Of a stretch of 64,000 nt of DNA, positions 53,334 through 62,622 are shown one piece after another. The notes below the pieces were generated by a model. The model did no database searches, was not told where the DNA came from, and saw nothing but the letters and a program-made list of their open reading frames with translations. Every line of letters begins with the position of its first letter. Positions within the stretch are counted from its first letter, which is position 1. The DNA comes from UBA7236 sp964463165. GTDB lineage: Bacteria > Bacteroidota > Bacteroidia > Chitinophagales > BACL12. The position numbers and the translations under genes were made by a program. The stretch lies in the NCBI GenBank assembly GCA_964463165.1, contig CAYXBK010000020.1, forward strand, positions 1-64,000, in the 5' to 3' direction.

Positions 53334-54128
53334 TTATGCTTTATGCATTTCAATGATATAATGATCGGAAACTGCAGCAAATAATCCGATCCTTCTGAAA
53401 ACCCGGTCAGCTTTAATGCATGCATGAAAGAACAATTTTCTTTTCGCGAAAAAATGTTCTAGATAGGAAGGCGGAATAAATATACCGACTGGTTTCTTTT
53501 TATTGTATTTAAATCCTGGTGAAAAAAGAGTGGCAATTTCTGCCGGCCGGTAATACCATGTTGAAATGGTTATTTCGGTGTTCAATTTTGCCTGTACCGC
53601 TTTTTTTGAACTTCTCCGAAATGCAGATTTAAATTTTCCTTTCAGCAAAAAGTAAATTGTTTCCATCAAACAAAATCTCCCCATCACAACAAAAATCAAT
53701 TTACCTTTTTCATTCAGTAATTGAGCACAGGTTGAATTTAATTTTCTTAATGCCTCCGGAGATAGACAATTCAGGCCGCCGAAATTGGAAAATATGAGAT
53801 CGAATTTTTTATTTGCAAACGGGAAGGAATTATTCAGATCCCAAATAGTTGTTGCGATTTTATCGGATAAATTATTTGTTGCAATTTTCAGCGAAACAAT
53901 TTGAATCATTTGAGGAGAAGCATCCGTAACCAAAACCGAATGTCCCTTTCCTGCAAGATAAATTGCATCTTCTCCCGTGCCGCAATTGATTTCTAAAATT
54001 GAAATGGGATTTGAGGTAAGATTTTGATCTAGATATTTCCAGACAATATCCCGCTGCGCTTTCCCGATCAGCGTATTTGAAAACGACTGATCATAAATAT
54101 TTGCGATTACATCAAATTCCGGGGGCAT
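53334..54128 (-). CDS. SAM-dependent methyltransferase (cluster gene 1)
   Basis: The 264-residue class I methyltransferase has motif I EINCGTGED near residue 46, followed by Asp-Ala-Ser-Pro and a 'FDLIFSNFGGLNCL' segment, with a UbiE-like N-terminal half. The C-terminal part is basic with 'PPSYLEHFF'. It could methylate oxygen, nitrogen or carbon of the cluster product. It is the first gene of the seven-gene operon, and its promoter should lie in the 204-bp gap 54129-54332. That gap holds an ACACG-AACAC-rich run and no other gene. Confidence 0.8.
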   Translation of the reverse strand: MPPEFDVIANIYDQSFSNTLIGKAQRDIVWKYLDQNLTSNPISILEINCGTGEDAIYLAGKGHSVLVTDASPQMIQIVSLKIATNNLSDKIATTIWDLNNSFPFANKKFDLIFSNFGGLNCLSPEALRKLNSTCAQLLNEKGKLIFVVMGRFCLMETIYFLLKGKFKSAFRRSSKKAVQAKLNTEITISTWYYRPAEIATLFSPGFKYNKKKPVGIFIPPSYLEHFFAKRKLFFHACIKADRVFRRIGLFAAVSDHYIIEMHKA

Positions 54129-54332
54129 GATTGAGTTTTAGTTTCCCACAAAGGCACAAAGGATGTTTCAAAGAATGAATTAAAAGAATTGTTTTAATAC
54201 TTGTATGTTCAACCGGCATGTTTGAGTTGAGATTTAACCCAAAAAATTTTACTACAGATACACACCTGCCCGACAAAATATCTGCATTAGCGACACGAAC
54301 ACGTGAAAACACGAACACATGAACACGTAAAA

Positions 54333-55838
54333 TCAATCAACCACCCAACTCGTCCCTTCTTTCCCGTCTTTCAATTGAATCCCCGCTTCTTTCAAACCGT
54401 CGCGGATCTTATCGGAAGTGGCGAAATCTTTTTTATTGCGGACATCTTTCCGGATATCGATAATTAAATTCATTAGTCCGTTTAATTTATCGTTGTTCGC
54501 ATCGGTATTATCTTCCGTTAAACCGAAAATATCGAATATAAATGCATGGTAAGTTGATTTTACCCTTTGCAATGTGTTTTCGGCAATATTTGCTTTTCCG
54601 TTCCCGGCATGTTGCCAGGTAAATATCTGTGTGGCAATTTCATTTAATTCTGCAATTGCCTGCGGTGCATTAAAATCATTATTCATCGCAGCATAAATGC
54701 CGACAAGAAATTTATTTGCCGTTTCTTCTGCTGAGTTATTTAATTCTCCTGAAACTGAAATTGAATTTAATGCGTGATAAGCCTGTAAAATGCGTTTGAA
54801 ATTTTTCTCTGCAGCCTTTAATCCTTCATTGCTGAAATCCAGTGTGCTTGCATAGTGTGCCTGCAGCATACTGAAACGCACAGTCATAGGTGAATATCCC
54901 TGATCAAGCAATGGATGTTTGCCGGAAAATAATTCATACGGTAAAAATGAATTTCCCAGACTCTTGCTCATTTTTTGTCCGTTTACTGTAAGCATATTTG
55001 TATGCATCCAGTATTTAACCGGCTCCACATGATTGCATGCAATGCTTTGTGCAATTTCATTTGTATGATGTGTCGGAATGAGATCCATACCGCCGCCGTG
55101 AATATCAAATTGTTCACCAAGATATTTCGCACTCATGGCAGAACATTCGATATGCCATCCCGGATATCCGTTTCCCCAGGGTGATGGCCATTGCATGAGA
55201 TGTTCGGGTTCTGCTTTGATCCAAAGTGCAAAATCAAGCCGGCCTCTTTTTTCCGTCTGGCCGCTGAGATCACGTGTATTATTTAACTGATCATCTAAAT
55301 TTCTTCCCGATAATTTTGTGTAAGCAAAATCTTTCGCAAATTTCTCCACATCAAAATAAACCGAGCCGTTTATTTCATACGCATAACCAGATGCAATTAT
55401 TTTTTTCGTCATTTCGATCTGCTCGATAATATGCCCGGTTGCAGTGGGTTCAATGCTCGGCGGCAAACAATTAAAAATGCGCATGATGTCGTGAAACTTG
55501 TAAGAATATTTCTGTACAATTTCCATTGGTTCAACGTGCTCCAGTTTTGCCTGTTCCGAAATCCGGTCGTTGCTCACACCGCTGCTCGCTTCAATATGGC
55601 CGGCATCGGTAATATTCCGCACATAGCGCACTTTATATCCCAGGTGCAGGAGATAACGGTAAATAAGATCGTAAGAAACAAATGTGCGGCAATTGCCGAG
55701 ATGTGGTTCACTGTAAACAGTGGGGCCGCAGCAATAAATGCCGACAAATGGCGGATGAAGCGGCTCAAATTTTTCTTTCTGCCGCGATAATGTATTGTAA
55801 ACAAATAATTCGTTCTGGTGATAAAGCTCTGTCGACAT
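54333..55838 (-). CDS. cysS: Cysteinyl-tRNA synthetase
   Basis: The 501-residue class I synthetase has the HIGH-like SEPHLGN near residue 42 following the zinc-binding CCGPTVY, WHIECSAMS (second zinc Cys), HHTNEIAQS, and the KMSKSLGN loop. It charges tRNA-Cys in the cytoplasm. The frame is open to 55904, but the extra 22 residues have no family resemblance, so the ATG at 55838 is chosen. A TATTTTTA element sits directly before it. The DALR-type anticodon region near the C terminus is intact and the length is normal. Confidence 0.96.
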   Translation of the reverse strand: MSTELYHQNELFVYNTLSRQKEKFEPLHPPFVGIYCCGPTVYSEPHLGNCRTFVSYDLIYRYLLHLGYKVRYVRNITDAGHIEASSGVSNDRISEQAKLEHVEPMEIVQKYSYKFHDIMRIFNCLPPSIEPTATGHIIEQIEMTKKIIASGYAYEINGSVYFDVEKFAKDFAYTKLSGRNLDDQLNNTRDLSGQTEKRGRLDFALWIKAEPEHLMQWPSPWGNGYPGWHIECSAMSAKYLGEQFDIHGGGMDLIPTHHTNEIAQSIACNHVEPVKYWMHTNMLTVNGQKMSKSLGNSFLPYELFSGKHPLLDQGYSPMTVRFSMLQAHYASTLDFSNEGLKAAEKNFKRILQAYHALNSISVSGELNNSAEETANKFLVGIYAAMNNDFNAPQAIAELNEIATQIFTWQHAGNGKANIAENTLQRVKSTYHAFIFDIFGLTEDNTDANNDKLNGLMNLIIDIRKDVRNKKDFATSDKIRDGLKEAGIQLKDGKEGTSWVVD

Positions 55839-56073
55839 GCTGTAAAAATAAAAACAAAAATTTGGATTGGAATGCCGAATGCCTCCGCATTGTCTCCCGT
55901 TCACGTCTCGTGTAGGGGAAACTGCGGATTATTTAATTTGAATAATGAAAATTAGGTGCGAACATTAGGGTCTCGCACTTTGTTTATTTTTGCGTTTGCG
56001 AAGACTGCTGAGGGGAATGGTATAAATAGGGGTATCAATTTTATATTGCTCAGCGCACATTGGACAATTTCTA

Positions 56074-57735
56074 ATGACCAAAAACATAAAAACTGCTTTA
56101 TTTTTAACCTTTATTCTGTCATTTGTTTTCGGCAAAAGTTTTAGCCAACAAGCGATTTCAGAATCGCAAAAACTTTCCTCTTTATGTCATATCTGGGGGA
56201 TGTTGAAATATCACCACCCATCTGTAACCAATGGAAAATTAGACTGGGATCAAGAATTAATTAAATATTTTGATTCAATAGAAGATTATACTGATTCAAG
56301 TAATTTAAATCGATTCTTTATTGAAATGATCAAATCTTTGGGAACTACTCAAAGTAATCAAAAATCAGAAAAAAAATCGGAACAAATTGATTATCGAAAT
56401 TTTAGTAATCAATGGGTCCTCGAAACAAATTATTTTTCTGATTCATTAAAAACAATGCTTATTCTTTTAGGGCAAACTACTCATATAAAGGATCAGTATT
56501 ATGTCACGCAACTTGCTTCAGGTACCACAAGTTATAAAAATGAAAACCCTTATCCTGAGATGAAATATCCTTCATACGAGTATCGCTTGTTAGGACTCTT
56601 TCGGTATTGGAATATTGTAAATTATTTTTATCCTTATAAATATTTAATAGATGAGGATTGGGAAACCGTGTTGATGGAAATGATACCCAGGTTCCAAAAT
56701 GCAAAAGATACAAATGAATACAACTTGGCTATACGAGAATTGGTAGTTAAAATTAACGATAGTCATGGCTATTTTAACTCCCCGTATGTTTTAAAGTATT
56801 TTGGCAAGTTTTTCCCTCCAGTTAAGGTAAGAATTATTGACAACACAGCTGTTATAACTGAAATACTGGATAGCAAATTTGCTAAAAAAGATGATTTACG
56901 GATTGGTGACGCGATTTACAAGCTTGAAGCTATATCAATTGAAAACATAATAAATAATTATTCACCATATTTTTATGGATCGAATAAATCTGCAGTGCTT
57001 CGAAATATGGCTCAAATTATATTAAATGGCAATTTTGATTCCGTTTTAATTAGTTATACAAGAGGAACTGATTCATTATCTAAAATTATTCATCGCTATA
57101 TGTATTATCAATTTAATATTCCGTATGAGCCACAAGTGAAAGCCTGGAAGTTTATTGATACAACTATTGGTTATGTTAATTTGGGAGAATTAAGGAGAAT
57201 GGAAGTAAAGCATATGATAAGTGAATTAGCAGATACAAAAGCAATTGTTTTTGATCTAAGGCAAAACGCAAATGGAACTTGGCCACAAATTAGTAAATTT
57301 ATAAACTCTGATAGAACCGCTTTTGCAAAATTTACTTTCCCAATTTTATCTCGACCTGGACTTTTTAAATGGAGCGATTTTTATTACTGTGGCAAGAAAA
57401 ACAAAAATGCATATACAGGTCAAGTCATTGTATTAATTAATGAATTCACCCAAAGCCATGGTGAATTCACTTGTATGGCATTGAAGGCCTCTGGAAAGGC
57501 GATATTTATAGGATCAAACACCTCCGGTGCTGATGGTAATACATCGACCATAACTTTTCCAGGTGGCTATACCACAGCAATTTCTGGGGTCGGAGTTTAT
57601 TATCCTGATGAATCCGAAACACAAAGGGTAGGAATTGCGCCTGATGTATGGATTTATCCTACCGCAAACGGGATTCAACAAAATAAGGACGAAGTTCTTG
57701 AAAGAGCATTGATGTATATTAAATACGGTTTTTAA
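56074..57735 (+). CDS. Secreted S41-family (C-terminal processing) peptidase
   Basis: The 553-residue protein has a signal peptide (about 1-25). An N-terminal helical region carries the 'KLSSLCHIWGMLKYHHP' block that S41 peptidases of this phylum often have, repeated later as 'LGLFRYWNIVNYFYPYKYL'. A PDZ-like region follows at about 255-340, then the TSPc peptidase core. The catalytic Ser is probably that in NEFTQSHGE, in the place of the usual S-A-x-E. It would cleave exported proteins in the periplasm or at the surface. It is a single gene, visibly richer in A/T codons than its neighbours. Confidence 0.85.
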   Translation: MTKNIKTALFLTFILSFVFGKSFSQQAISESQKLSSLCHIWGMLKYHHPSVTNGKLDWDQELIKYFDSIEDYTDSSNLNRFFIEMIKSLGTTQSNQKSEKKSEQIDYRNFSNQWVLETNYFSDSLKTMLILLGQTTHIKDQYYVTQLASGTTSYKNENPYPEMKYPSYEYRLLGLFRYWNIVNYFYPYKYLIDEDWETVLMEMIPRFQNAKDTNEYNLAIRELVVKINDSHGYFNSPYVLKYFGKFFPPVKVRIIDNTAVITEILDSKFAKKDDLRIGDAIYKLEAISIENIINNYSPYFYGSNKSAVLRNMAQIILNGNFDSVLISYTRGTDSLSKIIHRYMYYQFNIPYEPQVKAWKFIDTTIGYVNLGELRRMEVKHMISELADTKAIVFDLRQNANGTWPQISKFINSDRTAFAKFTFPILSRPGLFKWSDFYYCGKKNKNAYTGQVIVLINEFTQSHGEFTCMALKASGKAIFIGSNTSGADGNTSTITFPGGYTTAISGVGVYYPDESETQRVGIAPDVWIYPTANGIQQNKDEVLERALMYIKYGF

Positions 57736-57808
57736 TTTTCTACCTCAGTAGTAAATGCTCTCACTTCATGTATGCAGCTAATCAATACAAAAATTATGAT
57801 TGATCAGG

Positions 57809-58909
57809 TTAATCCTTCAACGAAAAAGTAGTAACACAAGGATAATGATCACTCGAACCTTCTTTGATTCTGAATTGTCCGGTGATGCGGAATGCATCTT
57901 CATCAAATAATTGATAATCGATGCGGATCACAGGAAACGGAGAATAGGTGGCGCCGATGCCGAAACCTTCTTTTAAAAATGCATCCTGCAGATCATCTGA
58001 TAATTTGCGATATGTATAAGAAACAGGTGTATCATTAAAATCGCCACAGGAAATAAGCGGATGCGGAGATTCACGAAATGCTTTTGCAATTGTATCTACT
58101 TCCTGCGCACGCAATGCGAAACTTGCTTTTAATTTATTTGTCACACGGTCGGCACTGAAATCCGTTTCCGCTTCATTATTCGGTTCGATAAATTCGAGGT
58201 CGTAATGACTGAGCTGGGTGCTTTGCAAATGCGAACAGAAAACACGAACCGTATCATCTTCAATTTTCATATCGGCATAAATCGTGGTATTTAATTTACT
58301 GAGGGAGATATAATTTAAATGCCCTGTATCAATAATTGCAAACCGGGAGAATATGATAATGCCGAAACTGCGGGTGCCTTTGGTGTTTTCATAAGCTTTG
58401 TAATAATAGTAATTTTTTAAGCCCGATGCTTTCATCACCATATCGAGATTGCTTTTTTCTGTCGGGTGATTCTGGTATGAATTAAATTCTTCCAGGCAGA
58501 TAATATCGGCACCTGCCGACTTAATATTATTAATGATCTTATCGCGGTTAAAATATTTTCCTTCCGGATTGTAAGCATCCAGTCCTTTAACATTGTACTG
58601 AAGTATCCTGTAGGATTTTTCATCTTCATCCGCCTTCGCATTATTTAATTTCCCGAATGAAAAATACCCGAGATGAGATTTGAGGCCGATTAGAAAAAAT
58701 ATCAATAAGAAATAAAATATTTTTTTGCGGAGAAAAAACCAGATCAATGCAAAAAATAAATACACAATTAAAATGGGAAAATAGCCGAGCCCTAAAAATG
58801 CAACAGGCCAAAAATCTTCCGGACTGATATACATAGCGAGATAGGAACCGCCCATAGCGATCACGACGAGAATTGTAAAAAAGAAAATGATCTTATGCCA
58901 CCACTTCAT
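57809..58909 (-). CDS. Endonuclease/exonuclease/phosphatase family protein with membrane anchor
   Basis: The 366-residue protein has three N-terminal hydrophobic helices (about 5-28, 36-62, 66-82), then an EEP domain. Its motifs are QYNVKGL, the catalytic ICLEEFNS, the CGDFND metal site and the final SSDHYP. The family includes nucleases and phosphodiesterases acting on DNA or phospholipids. The membrane anchor favours a lipid or extracytoplasmic substrate. Its start overlaps the second rhomboid gene by 4 bp, making it the last gene of the mutL operon. Confidence 0.88.
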   Translation of the reverse strand: MKWWHKIIFFFTILVVIAMGGSYLAMYISPEDFWPVAFLGLGYFPILIVYLFFALIWFFLRKKIFYFLLIFFLIGLKSHLGYFSFGKLNNAKADEDEKSYRILQYNVKGLDAYNPEGKYFNRDKIINNIKSAGADIICLEEFNSYQNHPTEKSNLDMVMKASGLKNYYYYKAYENTKGTRSFGIIIFSRFAIIDTGHLNYISLSKLNTTIYADMKIEDDTVRVFCSHLQSTQLSHYDLEFIEPNNEAETDFSADRVTNKLKASFALRAQEVDTIAKAFRESPHPLISCGDFNDTPVSYTYRKLSDDLQDAFLKEGFGIGATYSPFPVIRIDYQLFDEDAFRITGQFRIKEGSSDHYPCVTTFSLKD

Positions 58910-59808
58910 TTTTTCTCATTGGAGATTTTAAACAAAAATTCTTTTTCCGATTTCGTGAGACTGTCATATCCGCTTTGTGCAATTTTATCGAGAATTTCAT
59001 CCATGCGTTTTTGTGTGTCTTCCGAAATGCCTGATTTACTTTTCGGCGCCTGTTGCGGATTTACAAAAACAACTTTCGGTTTTTTGCGCTCAAATAATCC
59101 TGCAATTTTATCTTCAAACTTCGGCCACCAGCCAAACCAGTTTCTGCCGCTTCTGTAGGATTGAATATAAAGAAATCCTGTTAATGCACCTCCGATATGT
59201 GCAATATGCCCGCCTGCATTGTCACCGGCTGATATGCTCACGATATCAAATAAAATTGCGATGAGTGCAATGTATTTTAATTTCACCGGCCCGAGCAATA
59301 ATAAGAAGACAGTGTAATCTGGTGCCAGCGTTGCAGCCGCAACTACTATTGCAAGTATGGAGGCTGAGGCGCCCAGTAAAACTGCATCATTTGTTTGAAA
59401 TACAGGTGAGACATTATAGGTGAGCATAAATAACAACGCACCGATAATTCCACCCGTTAGATAAAGTGGTAAAATAAATTGCCTGTTTAAAAACCCGATC
59501 AATATTCTTCCGAAAAAAAACAGGTAAAGCATATTAAACAAAATATGCAAAACACCGGATGGCTCATGAAAAAACTGGTAGGTGATAATTGACCAGGGTT
59601 TATGCACAAGATCGTTCACACCTGCGGCAACAGAAATTGATTTCGGAAAATAAAACCAGGTGAGGAATTCTTTAAAAACATCTCCGTTACCGGAAAGCGT
59701 AAAAAATAAAAGTATAATGCTTTGAATTACAAACACGGCAATATTCACGATCATCAGTTTTGTGATGATGCTGCCATTGCGCATTTGATATTTCAGGTCG
59801 TTGATCAT
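58906..59808 (-). CDS. Rhomboid family intramembrane serine protease (second copy)
   Basis: A 300-residue protein with six helices. The catalytic Ser is in LGASASI, and the catalytic His in HIAHIGGALTGF in the sixth helix. It has a cytoplasmic C-terminal tail of about 85 residues (Lys/Glu-rich, with a short DUF6576-like helical end). It would cleave membrane-spanning substrates within the bilayer. Its ATG overlaps the last codon of the upstream rhomboid gene by 1 bp, and its end overlaps the EEP gene by 4 bp. Confidence 0.9.
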   Translation of the reverse strand: MINDLKYQMRNGSIITKLMIVNIAVFVIQSIILLFFTLSGNGDVFKEFLTWFYFPKSISVAAGVNDLVHKPWSIITYQFFHEPSGVLHILFNMLYLFFFGRILIGFLNRQFILPLYLTGGIIGALLFMLTYNVSPVFQTNDAVLLGASASILAIVVAAATLAPDYTVFLLLLGPVKLKYIALIAILFDIVSISAGDNAGGHIAHIGGALTGFLYIQSYRSGRNWFGWWPKFEDKIAGLFERKKPKVVFVNPQQAPKSKSGISEDTQKRMDEILDKIAQSGYDSLTKSEKEFLFKISNEKK

Positions 59809-60545
59809 TAATAGAAATGTTTTTTATTTCCCGCCCAATACCGCACGAGGATAAATCCAAATAACGCCCCTCCGAGATGCGCAAAATGTGCAACATTATC
59901 TCCGGGTGCATTTAAAAATCCTGAATATAATTCAAGTCCGATATAGATCATCACAAAAAACTTTGCTTTAATAGGAAAGAAAAATGTAAGCGACGACATG
60001 ATCATTGTATTCGGAAACAACATACCGAATGCAACTAATAATCCGAATACTGCACCCGACGCTCCTACCACAGGAACATTCTGGGCAATATTGGCTTTTT
60101 CCATATAGATATCGGTATAATTTCTCTGACTTTGAATTAAATTATAGCCTTCGGTTTTAATGAGTTGAATTTGTTCGGCACTGAGATGTTGAATTGCACT
60201 TGAATATTCATAATACCCCACAGCAGAATTACACAGCGCAGCACCCAGCCCGCAAATGAGATAAAATGTCAGAAATCGTTTCGGCCCCCAGACATTTTCG
60301 AGCATGGCGCCAAACATCCAAAGCGCCAGCATATTTAAAAATATATGAAAAATACTGCCGTGCGCAAACATATGTGTTGCGATCTGAAAGGGCTGAAACT
60401 GATTTGAATTAAAAAGAAATAAACCGATATTTTCATTTACAACCGGTATTGTCATTTGCGCAAGAAAAATCAACCCGTTAATGATGAGCAGGTTTTTTAT
60501 TACGGGCGGTAAATAATTAAAACGTGTAAACTGAAATTGCGACAT
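59808..60545 (-). CDS. Rhomboid family intramembrane serine protease (first copy)
   Basis: The 245-residue protein has six helices. The oxyanion region is 'HIFLNMLALWMFG', the catalytic Ser is in VGASGAVFG and the catalytic His in HFAHLGGALFGF. It is a complete rhomboid without the long C-terminal tail of its neighbour. A ~45-residue polar insert lies between helices 3 and 4. It starts 12 bp after mutL and abuts the second rhomboid gene by one shared base, an arrangement that implies one transcript. Confidence 0.92.
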   Translation of the reverse strand: MSQFQFTRFNYLPPVIKNLLIINGLIFLAQMTIPVVNENIGLFLFNSNQFQPFQIATHMFAHGSIFHIFLNMLALWMFGAMLENVWGPKRFLTFYLICGLGAALCNSAVGYYEYSSAIQHLSAEQIQLIKTEGYNLIQSQRNYTDIYMEKANIAQNVPVVGASGAVFGLLVAFGMLFPNTMIMSSLTFFFPIKAKFFVMIYIGLELYSGFLNAPGDNVAHFAHLGGALFGFILVRYWAGNKKHFY

Positions 60546-60557
60546 AGTTTTTCTTCC

Positions 60558-62375
60558 TTATTTTTTCTGTAACATCACTGATAAATCATCAAACGTAAAA
60601 GTAGTAAAAGTGAGCGTGCCTGCCGGCGACTGGAACGGGGTGGTGCAGGCAAACAATTCATCGATCAGATTTTGAATTCCTTTCTCATCTAATTTTTGTC
60701 CGCTTTTAATACAATTATTCCTCGCCAATGAACGTGCAATTGTTTCATGCCTGTTTAATTTCATTGCCGATTTATCTTCCTTAAATTGTTCGATCAGATC
60801 TTCAATTACTTTTTGTTCATTGATGGTTTCAAATTCTGCCGGCACACCGTGAATAACAAATGCATTATTGCCAAAATTCTGAATATCAAAACCAAGCTGA
60901 TTCATTTCGGGTAATAATTCAGTAAGAATTGCCGCATCATTTCCTGATAAATGAATGGACTGCGGAAATAATTGTTGCTGCGAATGATGTTTTTTTCCCT
61001 GTAATCTTCCCAGGTATTTTTCAAATAATATTCTTTCATGTGCAGCCTGCTGATCGATCACAATAAATCCCGAACGTATTTGCGTAATGATATATTGATT
61101 GTGAATTTGAAATGCATGCGTTGTGGTTGCAGATGTTTCTTCCCATGTTTTTTCGCCGGAAATTTTCACGGCATTTTCATCAGATGCAATCTCCTCAATA
61201 AATGATTCCTGATCTTTCTCCGCATTTCTTTTTTTAAAATCCGGCATCACCGGCATTTCATTCATTTTACTTGTATAGGTTTTGAATGAAACAGTCGGGT
61301 CGGCACTTCCTTTCTGGCGGTTTTTATAAAAGCTCGGTAGGTTTGCAAATGTGGGATCCTGACTGAAATCCAGCGTTGGCGTGATACTGTATTGCGCTAA
61401 TGCATGCCGCACGGCCGCCTGAATAAAAGTGTAAATGATGCGTTCATCTTCAAATTTTATTTCCTGTTTTGTGGGATGCACATTCACATCAATGCGTGAC
61501 GGTTCGATATCAATAAATATTGTATAGAGCGGATAACTGTTTTCCGGAATTAAATCTTCATACACGCTCATTACTGCATGATGCAGATAGGGGCTTTTGA
61601 TAAACCGGTTATTTACAAAAAAGAATTGTTCGCCTTTTGTTTTTTTTGCGCTGTCGGGTTTGCCGATAAATCCGCGGATATTCGTAACGGAAGTATTTTC
61701 TTCAACAGGCACTAATTTTTCGTTGTAATGATTTCCGAATAATTGCACCACACGCTGCCGCACATTCCCGCTTTTCAAATGAAATAATTCGATGCCGTTA
61801 TGATGCAGGCTGAAGAATATTTCAGGGAATGCGAGGGCGACACGCTCGAATTCGTCGATAATATGTTTTAGTTCAACTGTATTTGATTTGAGGAAATTTC
61901 TCCGTGCCGGCACATTGAAAAAAAGATTTTTGATGGAGATGGATGTTCCCGCCGGTGCCTGGCATTGTTCCTGACTTTTCAGTTCAAATCCTTCGATCAC
62001 CACTTTTGTCCCGAGTTCGGCACCTTGTTGTTTGGTTTTGAGTTCAACCTGTGCAATTGCCGCAATACTGGCCATTGCTTCACCTCTGAAACCCATGGTG
62101 CGGATCAGGAAGAGGTCGTCTGCATTTTTGATTTTTGATGTTGCATGCCGTTCAAAACACATTCTTGCATCGGTTGCGCTCATGCCGCAGCCATTGTCGA
62201 TCACCTGGATGAGGGTTTTTCCCGCATCCTTTAAAATGAGCCGGATCTCCGTAGCCCCTGCATCCACTGCATTTTCAAGGAGTTCTTTAACAGCACTTGC
62301 AGGACGCTGGATCACTTCACCTGCAGCTATCTGGTTTGCAATGGAATCGGGTAAAAGATGGATAATATCAGCCAT
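60558..62375 (-). CDS. mutL: DNA mismatch repair protein MutL
   Basis: The 605-residue protein has the GHKL ATPase motifs LLENAVDAGA, DNGCGM and TMGFRGEA in the N-terminal domain (about 1-330), an acidic linker (about 330-410), and a C-terminal dimerisation domain. The latter contains DQQAAHERILFEKYL, in which the first position of the endonuclease-type DQHAxHER motif block is kept but the His is replaced by Gln. MutL links MutS-bound mismatches to strand excision. The endonuclease site may therefore be altered. It leads an operon with two rhomboids and an EEP protein. A TAACTTTG element lies at 62485-62492 (minus strand), about 110 bp upstream. Confidence 0.95.
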   Translation of the reverse strand: MADIIHLLPDSIANQIAAGEVIQRPASAVKELLENAVDAGATEIRLILKDAGKTLIQVIDNGCGMSATDARMCFERHATSKIKNADDLFLIRTMGFRGEAMASIAAIAQVELKTKQQGAELGTKVVIEGFELKSQEQCQAPAGTSISIKNLFFNVPARRNFLKSNTVELKHIIDEFERVALAFPEIFFSLHHNGIELFHLKSGNVRQRVVQLFGNHYNEKLVPVEENTSVTNIRGFIGKPDSAKKTKGEQFFFVNNRFIKSPYLHHAVMSVYEDLIPENSYPLYTIFIDIEPSRIDVNVHPTKQEIKFEDERIIYTFIQAAVRHALAQYSITPTLDFSQDPTFANLPSFYKNRQKGSADPTVSFKTYTSKMNEMPVMPDFKKRNAEKDQESFIEEIASDENAVKISGEKTWEETSATTTHAFQIHNQYIITQIRSGFIVIDQQAAHERILFEKYLGRLQGKKHHSQQQLFPQSIHLSGNDAAILTELLPEMNQLGFDIQNFGNNAFVIHGVPAEFETINEQKVIEDLIEQFKEDKSAMKLNRHETIARSLARNNCIKSGQKLDEKGIQNLIDELFACTTPFQSPAGTLTFTTFTFDDLSVMLQKK

Positions 62376-62580
62376 TCACTTCTTATCTTGATCAAAAATC
62401 GTCAACTGCTACCTGGAAATTGTTTTCTGCCTGAAAATATTTCTGTAACGCTGCACAAATTAAAAGAGTTTTGCGTTTAATAGACAAAGTTAGTGATATT
62501 GCATCAGGTGCATGTCTTTAAAATTGGTTTTACAACATGCTATTGATCGTAATTTCTGATGCATAAAAGGTGTATTCAAT

Positions 62581-62588
62581 TAGTTTTG
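62581..62588 (+). promoter_or_regulatory. -7 promoter element TAGTTTTG ahead of the GH3 gene
   Basis: A perfect TAnnTTTG match. Transcription would begin near 62595, so the coding start must lie downstream of it, where no ATG, GTG or TTG is available before the signal peptide. Confidence 0.45.
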
Positions 62589-62622
62589 CTAAAAATTTTT
62601 TAAAAAACAGAATCCGTATACT

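Noticed and set aside
54112..54336. 74-residue open frame between the methyltransferase and cysS
   Set aside because: It overlaps the methyltransferase start and is rich in Val, Cys and His without any domain pattern. It lies over the promoter region of the radical SAM operon.
55839..55904. N-terminal extension of CysS from an upstream ATG
   Set aside because: The extra 22 residues (Cys/Phe/Tyr-rich) are unlike any CysS start. The ATG at 55838 gives the normal beginning.
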